This document shows positions 63,787 to 64,000 of a stretch of DNA of 64,000 nucleotides, in pieces. The stretch comes from Pedomonas sp051304405. GTDB lineage: Bacteria; Pseudomonadota; Alphaproteobacteria; Sphingomonadales; Sphingomonadaceae. Both the position numbers and the translations under genes were made by a program. The notes beneath the pieces were generated by a model, which was not told where the DNA came from, did no database searches, and saw only the letters and a program-made list of their open reading frames with translations. The first letter of the stretch is position 1. Every line of letters begins with the position of its first letter. The DNA is taken from NCBI RefSeq assembly GCF_051304405.1, contig NZ_JBPPGG010000002.1, positions 372,001 through 436,000 on the forward strand, read 5' to 3'.

Positions 63787-64000
63787 GAGGCGGGGGAGAG
63801 GCGCAGGGTCATCCCCATCAGCAGGAGGACGCCCGCGCCCATGGCGACCCAGGCCTGGGTGAGGTCATCGAACCGGTCCCGCAGCATTCCCGCCAGCACC
63901 GGCATCAGGCTGGCGATGATGTAACCGCCGCCCTGCACGGCCGCCGCCAGCGCGCCCGCCTCGGCCGGGTCGGAGCGGTGGTCGATGGTGACGATGAGGG
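63771..64000 (-). CDS. MFS transporter, CynX/NimT-like, 3' end only
   Basis: The last 76 codons of a gene that begins beyond the window. Reads DHRSDPAEAGALAAAVQGGGYIIASLMPVLAG, then a charged turn (MLRDRFDD) and a last helix pair ending RSR. The AGALAA.VQG.GY.IA pattern is that of the cyanate/nitroimidazole transporter branch of MFS proteins; substrate unknown. Confidence 0.8.
   Translation of the reverse strand, partial: LIVTIDHRSDPAEAGALAAAVQGGGYIIASLMPVLAGMLRDRFDDLTQAWVAMGAGVLLLMGMTLRLSPASYRSR

Overview
The window is a GC-rich, densely packed core-genome segment of an alphaproteobacterium, most likely Sphingomonadales or a close relative. This rests on gene neighbourhoods recalled from known genomes: bamA-skp-fabZ without lpxD/lpxA, gltA/gltX/comEC/lexA/moeA/moaC/trpCDG, trpE-ppiD/tpiA-secG-pyrG, tkt-gap-pgk-fba-thiE-efp-suhB and nuoA-N-birA-coaX-rnj. 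The alphaproteobacterial SOS motif (GAAC-N7-GAAC) and promoter style (CTTGAC-N17-CTAnnn) agree. Species cannot be told from the sequence alone.

Layout. 1-2.8 kb: end of bamA, periplasmic chaperone skp and fabZ. 2.8-6.1 kb: a three-gene minus-strand cassette (HAD-UbiA fusion, small EamA/SMR-like protein, polytopic GT-C-like protein) that looks like a prenyl-phosphate-sugar pathway. 6.4-17.7 kb: GST, citrate synthase, GltX, ComEC, LexA with a double SOS box, then a compact trpG-trpD-trpC-moaC-moeA operon. 17.8-25.9 kb: YibQ-like deacetylase, ppiD-trpE, tpiA, secG, pyrG. 26-30.4 kb: four tandem paralogous PEP-CTERM proteins, three of them preceded by sigma-54-type GG-N10-GC promoters. 30.7-31.4 kb: a yybP-ykoY manganese riboswitch in front of a TMEM165/GDT1 (UPF0016) transporter. 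31.5-33.8 kb: tRNA-Pro(TGG), an unrecognised PLP-enzyme-like protein, and a tandem duplication of tRNA-Asp(GTC) with its own promoters and terminators. 34-36.5 kb: chorismate mutase, DUF2842, Nudix, 5-formyl-THF cyclo-ligase, 6S RNA, zapA and a ZauP-like coiled-coil protein. 36.7-44.6 kb: central carbon genes (tkt, gap, pgk, class I fba), thiE, efp, suhB. 44.9-59.6 kb: the complete 14-subunit complex I operon nuoA-N. 59.6-64 kb: birA, coaX, rnj, DUF1467, and the 3' end of an MFS gene.

Most genes are housekeeping and very tightly spaced (many ATGA or TGATG junctions). The less ordinary content lies between genes: (i) inverted pairs of GCAGGAGGG-type palindromes in three intergenic regions, two of which also hold tandem repeats, resembling REPIN-type elements; (ii) a second, unrelated palindrome pair inserted between nuoI and nuoJ; (iii) the sigma-54-linked PEP-CTERM array. 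No CRISPR array, complete insertion sequence, prophage or rRNA operon is seen.
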